The notes beneath the pieces were generated by a model, which worked only from the letters and a program-made list of their open reading frames with translations, did not search any database and was not told the DNA's origin. A stretch of 64,000 nucleotides of DNA, taken from NCBI GenBank assembly GCA_025057975.1, contig JANWUV010000008.1:124001-188000 (forward strand). Direction: 5' to 3'. Every line of letters begins with the position of its first letter. The first letter of the stretch is position 1. The translations under genes were made by a program, and so were the position numbers. Of this stretch, positions 43,841 through 52,536 are shown piece by piece. Origin of the DNA: Chloracidobacterium sp. (lineage in GTDB: Bacteria > Acidobacteriota > Blastocatellia > Chloracidobacteriales > Chloracidobacteriaceae).

Positions 43841-45617
43841 CGACGGCTTACCCGAAGCTGCCGCGTCATACCGACGGCAAGCTGCCCCGTGGCTTGCCGT
43901 TTGTCTTGTGGCGGTCGGCGCGGGCGCGGTGCATCAGTGGCAGACGACGCGCATCGGGGTGCTGGGTGATTTCGCCTACATCATGGACACTGCGTGGCGG
44001 ATTGCGCAGGGCGAGGTGATGTACCGCGACTTCGTGCTGCCGCACTCGCCGCTGACATTCCACGTGCAGGCGACGCTCATCAAGTTGTTCGGGTTTAGCT
44101 ACCGGCTGACGGTGTGGTACTGCACGGTGGTCAACGTAGCGTATGTCCTGTTGACGTACCGGCTGTTGCGGGTATTGCTGCCGCCGTGGTCGGCAGTGGG
44201 GCTGTGTTTGCCTCTGATGTGGCTAGCGCCGCACTGCATTTACCCACATCCGTTTTACGACCCAGACACCTGCCTATTGATTCTCCTGAATTTGAACTTG
44301 CTGCACTGGGTGACGAGAGGGCGGGTGAGTGCAGTTACAGCGGTGATGTGTGGGATGACGACAGTGTTGCCGGCGCTGGCGAAGCAGAACGTGGGTTATC
44401 CGTATTTGGCGTTAGTGGTCTTTGGAGTGGTGTGGTGGGGATGGCTGCGGCGTTGGTGGGTTGGTGTGGAGGACAGTTCGGGGGTTGATGCGAAAGATGG
44501 CGGCGAAGTGGGGGTAAGATGGTTTGGGGTTGGGATACTAGTTGGGCTGGCAGTGGCGGTGTTATGGTTGGGCGCGACATGTGGGTTGGACAATTACTGG
44601 TTCTGGGTGTTTGTCTCGGCTAGTCAGCGCTTGGCACGCCCCACCATAAAGGAAACCTATGGTGATTGGGCACCTTGGGTAACTGGGGGATTGCTGACTT
44701 TGGGTTGGTGGCTTTGGAAACGGAAGCCAGCGTCGCCGGCATCTCCAAGAAGTATCTTGTTTGGTACAACGCTTTTACTCGGACCGTTTGTCGTTGTCAC
44801 TGCAACAACGGTTTTCTTTGATGCTTACTTCGTCGAGTTTGACTACCCGTTGTTGTGGTTGTGGGTGCCGGTAATGAGCCTCACTTTTGTTGGCGGTATC
44901 TGGCGCTTACTGAACATACTTCACTCGCCTTGCTTGGTATCCGAATTGTTGCCATGGTTTGGGCTTAGCCTGACTTTTTTTTCATTTCTTTCGCAGGGGT
45001 ATGTTCGGTCATCTTATGGGATATGGGCTCTTTTTGTTCTAATGATTGCGTTTGCTTTGCAATCATTAGGCAGTAGTCGTTGCCGAGCAGCCTTGTGTTG
45101 GGGAATGGGGCTTGCCTTGGTAACTGCTGCAGTTCCATACATCCAAAACAATGTTCGTCTCCGTTACACTGACCAGAGTGGAGCGACTCGGCAAACAGCT
45201 TCCACAGGCCCACTTCGTGGCTTGACGGCTTTCAGCCCTCAACTTAGCAACTTTGCTGAGTTGCTGAGCTTTGTTGGGGAGCACATTCCTGAAGATGAGC
45301 CAGTGGTGTGTATTCCACAGGAAGACCCCTTCTACGTAATGACTGGACGGCGGCCTCCCCTCCCGATGGTGATCTTTGATCGAACCGCTAATCCCTTTCC
45401 CCCGGAGCAAATTGTGCAAGAAGCGGAACGTCGTCGGGTAAAGTGGGTTATTATCAAGCAGCACCTTCAGATGGGGTGGTTCTTGAGACGGGAAATCATG
45501 GGGATTCCAGAGCGCTTTCTACAGCGCTACAAAGTGATAGCGAGTTTGAGTGGCTATGTAATTCTGTATCAGCCTGCCTTGGAGCAGCCTGCTGCGGAGA
45601 AAGTTGGTTCACTCTGA
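43803..45617 (+). CDS. Polytopic membrane glycosyltransferase-like protein (GT39/PMT type)
   Basis: A 604-aa membrane protein with about ten hydrophobic segments and a soluble C-terminal portion from about residue 490. After the first helix, GDFAYIMDTAWRIAQGEVMYRDFVLPHSPLTFH carries an acidic loop like the catalytic loop of lipid-linked-sugar glycosyltransferases of the GT39/ArnT group. The donor and acceptor are unknown. It is a distant paralogue of the protein at 52520-54466. The GTG at 43803 overlaps the preceding gene by 38 bases, and no later start keeps the first helix. Base use from about 44.3 kb on is visibly poorer in G+C than the neighbours, suggesting transfer or relaxed constraint. 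Confidence 0.8.
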   Translation: MDTSVKSAFGSTDDGLPEAAASYRRQAAPWLAVCLVAVGAGAVHQWQTTRIGVLGDFAYIMDTAWRIAQGEVMYRDFVLPHSPLTFHVQATLIKLFGFSYRLTVWYCTVVNVAYVLLTYRLLRVLLPPWSAVGLCLPLMWLAPHCIYPHPFYDPDTCLLILLNLNLLHWVTRGRVSAVTAVMCGMTTVLPALAKQNVGYPYLALVVFGVVWWGWLRRWWVGVEDSSGVDAKDGGEVGVRWFGVGILVGLAVAVLWLGATCGLDNYWFWVFVSASQRLARPTIKETYGDWAPWVTGGLLTLGWWLWKRKPASPASPRSILFGTTLLLGPFVVVTATTVFFDAYFVEFDYPLLWLWVPVMSLTFVGGIWRLLNILHSPCLVSELLPWFGLSLTFFSFLSQGYVRSSYGIWALFVLMIAFALQSLGSSRCRAALCWGMGLALVTAAVPYIQNNVRLRYTDQSGATRQTASTGPLRGLTAFSPQLSNFAELLSFVGEHIPEDEPVVCIPQEDPFYVMTGRRPPLPMVIFDRTANPFPPEQIVQEAERRRVKWVIIKQHLQMGWFLRREIMGIPERFLQRYKVIASLSGYVILYQPALEQPAAEKVGSL

Positions 45618-45693
45618 GCCGGTAAACCGTTATGCTGTACCTCCCCAGTGAACTTCCAAGCTTGGTTAGAGCCTTTCGTAAGGAGTTATCCCC

Positions 45694-46026
45694 ATGAAGT
45701 TACCCGGTTTGGATCGCCTGCCCGGTTTTGAGCGGGCGATGGAGCAAATGCGGCAAAAACAAGAGGAAATCAAGCGAGCCTTGGAAAGCGCACGCTGTGA
45801 AGGTTCCGCCGGCGGCGGGATGGTGCGCATCACAGTCAACGGCCTCAAACAGGTCATCTCGGTCAAACTCGACGCCGAAGCCCTGGCCGACAAGGAAATG
45901 CTTGAAGCCCTCATCGCCGCCGCCTTCAATGAAGCTGTTCGTCGCGCCGATGAAGTCACTGAACAGCACATGCAGCAGCAAATGTCGTCCCTGTTGGGCA
46001 ATCTAAAAATCCCCGGCACGTCCTAG
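45694..46026 (+). CDS. YbaB/EbfC family nucleoid-associated protein
   Basis: A 110-aa DNA-binding protein of the YbaB/EbfC kind, which forms dimers that clamp DNA. The helical arm EQMRQKQEEIKRALESARCEG is followed by the core GGGMVRITVNGLKQVISVKLD and a C-terminal helix. AAGGAG eight bases before the ATG fixes the start. It precedes recR by 24 bp, the usual ybaB-recR order, although dnaX, the common third member, is not upstream. Confidence 0.95.
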   Translation: MKLPGLDRLPGFERAMEQMRQKQEEIKRALESARCEGSAGGGMVRITVNGLKQVISVKLDAEALADKEMLEALIAAAFNEAVRRADEVTEQHMQQQMSSLLGNLKIPGTS

Positions 46027-46050
46027 GTCAAGCGACTCGTACAGCGCCCT

Positions 46051-46656
46051 ATGGCGGAGTTTGCCGAACCCATCGCGCGGCTCATTGATGAGTTCAAACG
46101 GCTACCGGGCATCGGTCACAAGTCGGCCCAACGGCTGGCGTTTCACATCCTGCGGAGCGCACCCGAAGACGCCGCGCGCCTTGCCGCCGCGATTACCGAA
46201 GTCAAGACGCGCATCACGTTTTGTTCGGTCTGCCACAACCTGACCGATATTGATCACGACCCTTGCGCCTACTGCACCAGTCCGGCCCGCGACCGGCGAC
46301 TTCTGTGCGTCGTCGAAGAACCGCACAACGTCTTCGCTATTGAACGCACCGGCGAATTCAAGGGGCTGTATCACGTTCTGCACGGCGCATTGTCGCCGCT
46401 GCGCGGCGTCGGCCCCGACGAGCTGCGCATTCGCTCTCTGTTGGAGCGGCTACGGACGCTGGACATTACGGAAGTCATCTTGGCGACCAATCCAACGACG
46501 GAAGGCGAGGCGACGGCGAACTACATCGGGCGCTTGCTCAAACCCATCGGCGTACGCACAACGCGCTTGGCGATGGGGCTGCCGGTCGGCGGCGACTTGG
46601 AGTACGCCGACGAAGTAACGCTGCATAAAGCTTTGGCCTACCGACGCGAACTGTAG
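46051..46656 (+). CDS. recR: Recombination protein RecR
   Basis: A 201-aa RecFOR-pathway protein that helps load RecA at gaps. The helix-hairpin-helix start is [22 protein letters not shown] (residues about 11-32), the zinc finger has [18 protein letters not shown] (about 57-74), and the TOPRIM domain has [14 protein letters not shown] and [16 protein letters not shown]. Full length. It is the last gene of the plus-strand run that starts at dcd. Confidence 0.97.
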   Translation: MAEFAEPIARLIDEFKRLPGIGHKSAQRLAFHILRSAPEDAARLAAAITEVKTRITFCSVCHNLTDIDHDPCAYCTSPARDRRLLCVVEEPHNVFAIERTGEFKGLYHVLHGALSPLRGVGPDELRIRSLLERLRTLDITEVILATNPTTEGEATANYIGRLLKPIGVRTTRLAMGLPVGGDLEYADEVTLHKALAYRREL

Positions 46657-46690
46657 CCGCCGGCCCAAGCTGAAGCGCGCCTAGCGGCAT

Positions 46691-48043
46691 TTATGGTACT
46701 TGCCGAGGAATCGGTAGGGCGTAGCCGCGTCGGCGTGCCCGCGCTTCGCCGCGTTTACGCTCCTTCTTTAAGTCAGCCAAGTAGTCGTCGAAGTCCACCT
46801 GCATCGTGTGGCGCTTGGACTTGACGTAGCGCGCAAACATCCGCTCCCGCTCGCGCCTCATATCCGCCTCCATCTCTTCGCGCGGCGGCAGCGCATACTC
46901 GCCTTTCAAATAGCTTGCCACCCACTGCCCCTGCGCCTCCGCCAACGGCATAATCGCGCCTAACGGCTGCAGTAATCCGATGAAGAACACATTGGGAATG
47001 TCCGGCTTGAATACGCGCCGAAACAGCGGCAGGTCGTTGTCTGGGGCAGCGATGAAGTCTTCGTCAAAGAAGGGGAACGTCACCTTGTAACCTGTGCAGT
47101 AAACAATTACGTCCACATCCTCTACGCTACCATCCAAGAAGCGCACCTGTCCGCCAAGGAGTTCCGCAATGTTGGGTTTCGGCGTAATGAGGCCGTGCGT
47201 GATGCGGTCAAGAATGCGACTGGAAATTGTCGGATGCGCTTCCCCAAGGCGGTGATCTGGTTTCGGAAGACCGTAGTCTTCCATCCGCCCAACAGCCAAC
47301 CGGAGCGCCCACTCAAACAATCGCTGCCGCACCACCCAGGGGATTTTGGCGGTCGTTATGATTTGGTCAACCGGGCGACCAAAAAGGTACTTCGGAATAA
47401 TGTAGGCTCCGCGCCGCGCCGCAAGAAAGGTCTTGTTGGCGACTTCGCAGGCTTCGCAGGCGATGTCCATAGCGCTGTTGCCCATGCCAACGATGACCAC
47501 GTTTTTGTCGCGGAAAATGTCATTGTCCACGTAGTAGTGCGAGTGGATCGCCAGTCCGTGGAACTCACCCGGAAACGGCGGCTCTGGGTAGCGCGGATCC
47601 CAGTGGTGGCCGTTGGCGACAATGAGGGCGTCGTAGCGCCGTACGCGGCCGTCGTCCAGCGTAATCGCCCATGTTCCGTCACCCAACAGCTCGGCGTGCT
47701 TGACGCCGGTTTCAAACTGAATCCGCGAGCGAAAGCCGAAGTGGTCAACATAAGCGTCAAAGTACGCTGCAATCTGCGAGTGATGAGGAAAGGTTGGGTA
47801 GTGTTTCGGCATTGGGAAGTCGGAATACTGCATGCGTTCGCGGGATGTATTGATGAAAAGCCGCCGATACGCCGACGACATCCCATTTTTGTTGCCGAAG
47901 ACCCAGTTACCGCCGACCCGGTCACTTTTCTCGTAGCAGTCGAAATCAAACCCGTGTTCGTGCAGCGCCTTTGCCGCTGTGATGCCAGAACAGCCGGCGC
48001 CAATGATGCAGACCTTGGGAAGTTCGGAAGCTGTGCGTCTCAT
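46691..48043 (-). CDS. Flavin-containing monooxygenase (FMO-like)
   Basis: A 450-aa flavoenzyme. FAD-binding CIIGAGCSGITAAKALHEHG is at residues about 12-31. The FMO fingerprint FxGxxxHxxxY is seen in FHGLAIHSHYY (about 168-178), and the NADPH-binding GMGNSAMDIACEA follows near 190. Two-thirds along, YCTGYKVTFPFFDE is the usual FMO-type stretch. Such enzymes oxygenate nitrogen, sulfur or ketone substrates; which one here is not visible. The ATG at 48043 (MRRTASELPK) was preferred to an upstream TTG. Divergent from metG. Confidence 0.92.
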   Translation of the reverse strand: MRRTASELPKVCIIGAGCSGITAAKALHEHGFDFDCYEKSDRVGGNWVFGNKNGMSSAYRRLFINTSRERMQYSDFPMPKHYPTFPHHSQIAAYFDAYVDHFGFRSRIQFETGVKHAELLGDGTWAITLDDGRVRRYDALIVANGHHWDPRYPEPPFPGEFHGLAIHSHYYVDNDIFRDKNVVIVGMGNSAMDIACEACEVANKTFLAARRGAYIIPKYLFGRPVDQIITTAKIPWVVRQRLFEWALRLAVGRMEDYGLPKPDHRLGEAHPTISSRILDRITHGLITPKPNIAELLGGQVRFLDGSVEDVDVIVYCTGYKVTFPFFDEDFIAAPDNDLPLFRRVFKPDIPNVFFIGLLQPLGAIMPLAEAQGQWVASYLKGEYALPPREEMEADMRRERERMFARYVKSKRHTMQVDFDDYLADLKKERKRGEARARRRGYALPIPRQVP

Positions 48044-48245
48044 GGTCGTTGAAGTTTGAGAAAGCCGTAGAGTCCCGCGTTTGAGTGCAGAGGGCGCAGC
48101 CAATCGCTTCAGGCATTGGAAGAAACATCAAGTGTAGAGCATCTTCCGTGTCTCGAACACGCGACGGAGCAGGTAGTCGCCCACCCACGAATCGGCCTCG
48201 ATCTCCGCGTTGCACTCGACCGTCGGCTATGTCATCCATGCGCAT

Positions 48246-50246
48246 ATGACTGACCGCCGCTTTTACGTTACGACGCCGATTTACTACGTCAATGCGCGTC
48301 CGCACTTGGGGCATCTCTACACAACGCTGCTGGCTGACACGCTGGCGCGGCATTATCGCCAACGCGGGTTTGAGACCTTTTTCCTTACCGGAACGGACGA
48401 GCACGGCCTCAACATCGAGCGCGCTGCCGCCGCCGCTGGATGTCCGGTCAAAGACTACGTGGATGCTGTCGTTGCCGAGTTCAAGGCGACGTTCGCTGCT
48501 TTCGGACTAGAGCCAGACGATTGGATTCGAACCACCGACGACGCCCACATTCAAGGGGCGCAGGTGCTGTGGCGACGGGTGCGCGACCGTGGCTACATTT
48601 ACAAGGGACACTACGAAGGCTGGTATTGCTCAAGTTGCAACGAATTCAAAGACGAAACGACGCCGGGCGAAGCGCCGGTGTGCGACATTCACCTGCGTCC
48701 GACCGAACGTGTGGCGGAAGAAAGCTACTTCTTCAAACTGTCGGCTTTCCGTGACCGTCTCTTGTCTTTCTACGCCGAGCATCCCGACGCGATTCAACCT
48801 GACGCACGCCGCAACGAAGTCGTCAGTTTTGTCTCCGCCAATCTGCGTGACCTTTCCATCAGCCGTGTTTCGGTCAAGTGGGGCATCCCCGTACCGGACG
48901 ACCCGGCGCACACGATGTATGTCTGGTTTGACGCGCTCTCGAACTACATCACGGCGCTCGGCTTCGGCAACAACGCCCGGACGGGGTTCGATAAGTTCTG
49001 GCCGCATGTCCTGCATCTTGTCGGCAAGGATATCCTGCGCTTTCACGCCGTTTACTGGCCGGCATTCTTAATGGCGGCTGAACTGCCGCCGCCGCGCCGC
49101 GTCTTCTCGCACGGGATGTGGTTGTCGGGCGGGCGGAAGATGTCGAAAACGCCTGACGCAAGCGGACGCTCGAACGCCATTGACCTTGCCGTGTTGCGCC
49201 GCTACTTCTCCAATGATGTCGTCCGATATTTCTGCCTGCGCGAAATGGCCTACGGCCAAGACGGCGACTTCACCTACGAAGCCCTCATTGATCGCGCCAA
49301 CGGCGACCTTGCCTCCGGCTTCGGCAACTTGGCCAGCCGCACGCTGACGCTGATTCGGAAGGCGTTCGGCGGCGTCGCGCCGAATGTGCCGCCGGACGCG
49401 CCGGCGGACGCCCGTGAAGCGGCAGCGGCCATCGCCGAGCGGTTCATCGCACAACGGGCTGCGTTTCTGGCGCACGTCGAGCGTTTGGCGCTCAGTCGCG
49501 CCCTGGAGTCCGCTTGGGAGTTGGTCGCCTTGCTGGACAAGTACCTGAGCGACACTACGCCGTGGAAGCTGATCGGCGATCCCGAAGCCCGGCCGCGATT
49601 GGCGACGATCCTCCACACGGCGGCCGAAGGCCTGCGGCATTTGACCGTTTGGCTGTATCCGTTTTTGCCGGAAGCGACGACGACGCTCTGGACACGGTTG
49701 GGACTGCCCGGCCGACCGGCGCAGGTTGCCCCAGAGAGCCTGACATGGCAGCGTTTTGAAAACGCCGTTGTCGGCGACGGCCCGGCGCTTTTCCCGCGAT
49801 TGGATAAGACAACCATCATGAACGACATCGAAGCAACAACTCAGCCGACCGCTGCCCCGCCTGCGAACCCGGCTTCATCCGCCGCGCCGGAAGCGCCGGC
49901 CGCGTCGGAAACCGGCTACATCACAATTGACGACTTCGCCAAAGTCGAGCTGCGGGTCGGGCAGGTGCTGGAAGCCGAGCGCGTGCCGAAAGCGGATAAG
50001 CTTCTGCGCCTCCAGGTGGATGTCGGTGAAGCGACGCCGCGCCAGATTCTCGCCGGCATCGCGCAGTACTACGCCCCGGAAACGCTCATCGGACGGAAAA
50101 TCGTTGTGGTGACGAATCTTGCGCCGCGCAAGCTGCGGGGCTTGGAGTCAAACGGGATGCTGCTGGCGGCCTCGGTCGGCGAACAGGGACGCCCCGTCAT
50201 TGCGACCTTTACCGAAGACGTACCCAACGGCGCGCGGCTCAAATGA
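48246..50246 (+). CDS. metG: Methionyl-tRNA synthetase with C-terminal tRNA-binding domain
   Basis: Charges tRNA-Met. YVTTPIYYVNARPHLGHLYTT holds the HIGH motif (HLGH, residues about 19-22), KMSKTPDASG is the KMSKS loop near 300, and CSSC...CDIH supply zinc-type ligands near 130-150. After an Ala/Pro-rich linker (about 530-560), residues about 565-666 form an OB-fold EMAP/Trbp111 domain (DFAKVELRVGQVLEAERVPKADKLLRLQVD). 666 aa from the ATG at 48246. Confidence 0.97.
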   Translation: MTDRRFYVTTPIYYVNARPHLGHLYTTLLADTLARHYRQRGFETFFLTGTDEHGLNIERAAAAAGCPVKDYVDAVVAEFKATFAAFGLEPDDWIRTTDDAHIQGAQVLWRRVRDRGYIYKGHYEGWYCSSCNEFKDETTPGEAPVCDIHLRPTERVAEESYFFKLSAFRDRLLSFYAEHPDAIQPDARRNEVVSFVSANLRDLSISRVSVKWGIPVPDDPAHTMYVWFDALSNYITALGFGNNARTGFDKFWPHVLHLVGKDILRFHAVYWPAFLMAAELPPPRRVFSHGMWLSGGRKMSKTPDASGRSNAIDLAVLRRYFSNDVVRYFCLREMAYGQDGDFTYEALIDRANGDLASGFGNLASRTLTLIRKAFGGVAPNVPPDAPADAREAAAAIAERFIAQRAAFLAHVERLALSRALESAWELVALLDKYLSDTTPWKLIGDPEARPRLATILHTAAEGLRHLTVWLYPFLPEATTTLWTRLGLPGRPAQVAPESLTWQRFENAVVGDGPALFPRLDKTTIMNDIEATTQPTAAPPANPASSAAPEAPAASETGYITIDDFAKVELRVGQVLEAERVPKADKLLRLQVDVGEATPRQILAGIAQYYAPETLIGRKIVVVTNLAPRKLRGLESNGMLLAASVGEQGRPVIATFTEDVPNGARLK

Positions 50247-50286
50247 GCGTGCCGGGTAAAAAAATAAAAACGGAGTATAGGCATGA

Positions 50287-50499
50287 GAGCAGAGGTTCAC
50301 AGCGATGATAGAGCCGGCGCCGGAAGGCGGCTATTGGGCTTACTGCGCCGAAATTCCCGGCGCGAATGGATAACGCGAAGGCGCGTCTCACACTGTTTGG
50401 ATTAATCCACGGGACGGTCATATCGAGGCCGTTCCCTGTCAGGCAGAAATCAAAGATAACTTAGCGAAAAAGATACTGAAGAAGCTTGACGCAGAGTGA
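50287..50499 (+). pseudogene. Fused remnant of a hicB-hicA toxin-antitoxin pair
   Basis: In one reading frame, the stretch IEPAPEGGYWAYCAEIPGA is followed by NG, a TAA stop (50371-50373) and, after R-E-G, ASHTVWINPRDGHIEAVP continuing to KILKKLDAE and a TGA at 50497. The first half is the N-terminal strand and the Pro-Glu-Ile-Pro-Gly turn of HicB antitoxins; the second is the C-terminal half of HicA with its catalytic Gly-x-x-His. The HicB C-terminus and HicA N-terminus are gone, so an internal deletion has joined the two. The result cannot make a complete toxin or antitoxin. Translation of the upstream 50247-50286 and downstream 50500-50644 parts shows nothing else. Confidence 0.75.
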
Positions 50500-50644
50500 C
50501 GTTGATGAGAACCAGCCACACTCTGCCGACACTGTCATGAGGCTGTCCCACGGCTCGACATTGCTTTCGGACGGCCTCTGGATGACTCTTCTGTAAAGCA
50601 AAAGCATAGAAAACTATCTGAACCATTTGACGAGGCGCACCGCG

Positions 50645-51916
50645 ATGCAGACGAAGCTGCTAACGAAACGCTTTGACAGGCCGGACTCACAGAGTATCCG
50701 CTCGTATTTGGCCGACGGCGGCTATGCAGGCTTAAGAAAGGCCCTGACGGCGATGCAGCCGTCTGACATCATCGAGGAAGTCAAGAAGTCCGCCCTACGC
50801 GGGCGTGGCGGCGCGGGCTTTCCGACCGGCATGAAGTGGGGCTTCGTACCAGTCAACTCTCCAAAGCCGAAATACGTTGTGTGCAACGCCGACGAGAGCG
50901 AGCCGGGGACGTGCAAAGACCGCGAACTCATGGAGAAGGACCCGCACCAACTCATCGAGGGTTTGCTCATCGCCGCTTACGCGCTGCTGTCCAAACAGGT
51001 GTTCATCTACATTCGCGGCGAGTACTGGTACTTGATTGAGATTCTCGAACGCGCCATCGCCGAAGCGCGTGAACACGGCTTTGTCGGCAAACGCATCTGT
51101 GGGACGGATTTCGAGTGTGAGATTGTCGTCCATCCGGGCGCCGGGGCGTATATCTGCGGCGAAGAAACCGCGTTGCTCAACTCGCTGGAAGGCTATCGCG
51201 GGCATCCGCGCATCAAGCCGCCGTTCCCAGCCGTCGCCGGCCTTTATGGCTGTCCAACAGTTGTTAACAACGTCGAGACGTTCTGCGCTGTGCCGCACAT
51301 CGTCGTCAACGGCGGCGACTGGTATCGCGCTTTGGGGACAGAAAAATCCGGTGGCACGAAAATCTTTTCCGTTAGTGGGCACGTCAACCGGCCTGGTAAC
51401 TATGAAGTCCGGCTAGGCTACCCGCTGAAGCAGCTGATTGAGGAGGAAGCTGGCGGCGTCCGCGGCGGGCGCAAACTCAAGGCGGTCATTCCAGGTGGGT
51501 CGTCAGTGCCGATTCTGACGGCGGAAGAGGTCGAAAATGCGACGCTTGATTATGAAGGCATGATGAAAGCTGGCTCAATGCTGGGGTCAGGCGGCGTCAT
51601 CGTCATGGATGAGGCAACCGACATCTTTATGACAACCTACAATCTGATTCGATTCTACAATCATGAGTCCTGCGGCTGGTGCACGCCGTGCCGGGAAGGG
51701 ACGGATTGGTTGCTCAAGCTCTTCAAGAAAATTGCGCGTGGCGAGGGGACAACGGCCGACCTCGATACCATCAAGCGGCTGTGCCCAAACATTGAAGGGC
51801 GGTCACACTGTCCACTGGGCGATGCGGCGGTGTGGCCCATCACAAGCGCGATGAAGAAGTTCCCGGAGGACTTTCTCAAGCATGTGAAGCCGGTCGCCGC
51901 GCCAGCGGCGGCTTGA
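50645..51916 (+). CDS. nuoF: NADH-quinone oxidoreductase subunit F
   Basis: The NADH- and FMN-binding subunit of complex I, with the N3 4Fe-4S cluster. GRGGAGFPTGMKWGF is near residue 57, CNADESEPGTCKDRE near 85, GAGAYICGEETALLNSLEG near 170, and the cluster block ESCGWCTPCREGT near 338 with the fourth Cys in GRSHCPLGD. 423 aa from the ATG at 50645, preceded by GAGG. No nuoE, nuoG or membrane subunits adjoin it; a formate-dehydrogenase or hydrogenase diaphorase role is possible. Its stop overlaps the gmhB start. Confidence 0.93.
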   Translation: MQTKLLTKRFDRPDSQSIRSYLADGGYAGLRKALTAMQPSDIIEEVKKSALRGRGGAGFPTGMKWGFVPVNSPKPKYVVCNADESEPGTCKDRELMEKDPHQLIEGLLIAAYALLSKQVFIYIRGEYWYLIEILERAIAEAREHGFVGKRICGTDFECEIVVHPGAGAYICGEETALLNSLEGYRGHPRIKPPFPAVAGLYGCPTVVNNVETFCAVPHIVVNGGDWYRALGTEKSGGTKIFSVSGHVNRPGNYEVRLGYPLKQLIEEEAGGVRGGRKLKAVIPGGSSVPILTAEEVENATLDYEGMMKAGSMLGSGGVIVMDEATDIFMTTYNLIRFYNHESCGWCTPCREGTDWLLKLFKKIARGEGTTADLDTIKRLCPNIEGRSHCPLGDAAVWPITSAMKKFPEDFLKHVKPVAAPAAA

Positions 51917-52536
51917 TGCTGATGTGCCCCCACGAAGCTATGACGGACGCTGTGCGCCGCGCCGTCTTTTTTGACCGCGATGGCACGCTGAATGAAGAAG
52001 TCGGCTACATCAACCATCCGTCGCGCTTCCGGTTGTTGCCGACGGCGGCAGCGGCCGTCCGTGCCGTCAATGCGGCTGGATGGCGGGCAATTGTGGTGAC
52101 GAATCAGGCTGGGGCGGCGCGCGGTTACTTTCCTAGTTGGCTGATTGAGGTGGTGAATCAGCGGCTTCAGGAGGCTCTTGCCGCTGAAGGCGCGCAGCTT
52201 GACGCGATCTACGTCTGTCCACATCATCCGACGGCGGGCGACCCACCCTACCGAATGGATTGTGATTGTCGAAAGCCGAAACCCGGTTTGTTGCTGCGGG
52301 CGGCGCAGGATTTTGGGCTGGATTTGACGCAGTGTGTGGTCGTCGGCGACCGCTACAGCGACGTAGCCCTAGCGCATGGTGTTGGCGCGCGCGGCGTACT
52401 GACCCTGACAGGATATGGGCGAGGTGAGTATGAGTACCAGCGCGAGCAATGGCCCTGCCCGCCGGACTTTGTGGCCGAGGATGTGCTTTCGGCGGTGACG
52501 TGGGCGCTGTTTGAGGCTCATGCCGCCCCTCGTTGA
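51916..52536 (+). CDS. gmhB: D-glycero-manno-heptose 1,7-bisphosphate 7-phosphatase (HisB-N/GmhB HAD family)
   Basis: A 206-aa HAD phosphatase. The catalytic FFDRDGTLNEEVGYI is near residues 16-30, VTNQAGAARGYF is motif 2, the zinc loop CPHHPTAGDPPYRMDCDCRKP is near 104-124, and VVVGDRYSDVALAHGVG is motif 4. The zinc loop and insert make it GmhB rather than plain HisB. GmhB works in ADP-heptose synthesis for lipopolysaccharide or S-layer glycans; gmhA and hldE are not here. The ATG in TGATG overlaps the nuoF stop; ATGs at 51922 and 51940 are alternatives. Confidence 0.9.
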   Translation: MLMCPHEAMTDAVRRAVFFDRDGTLNEEVGYINHPSRFRLLPTAAAAVRAVNAAGWRAIVVTNQAGAARGYFPSWLIEVVNQRLQEALAAEGAQLDAIYVCPHHPTAGDPPYRMDCDCRKPKPGLLLRAAQDFGLDLTQCVVVGDRYSDVALAHGVGARGVLTLTGYGRGEYEYQREQWPCPPDFVAEDVLSAVTWALFEAHAAPR

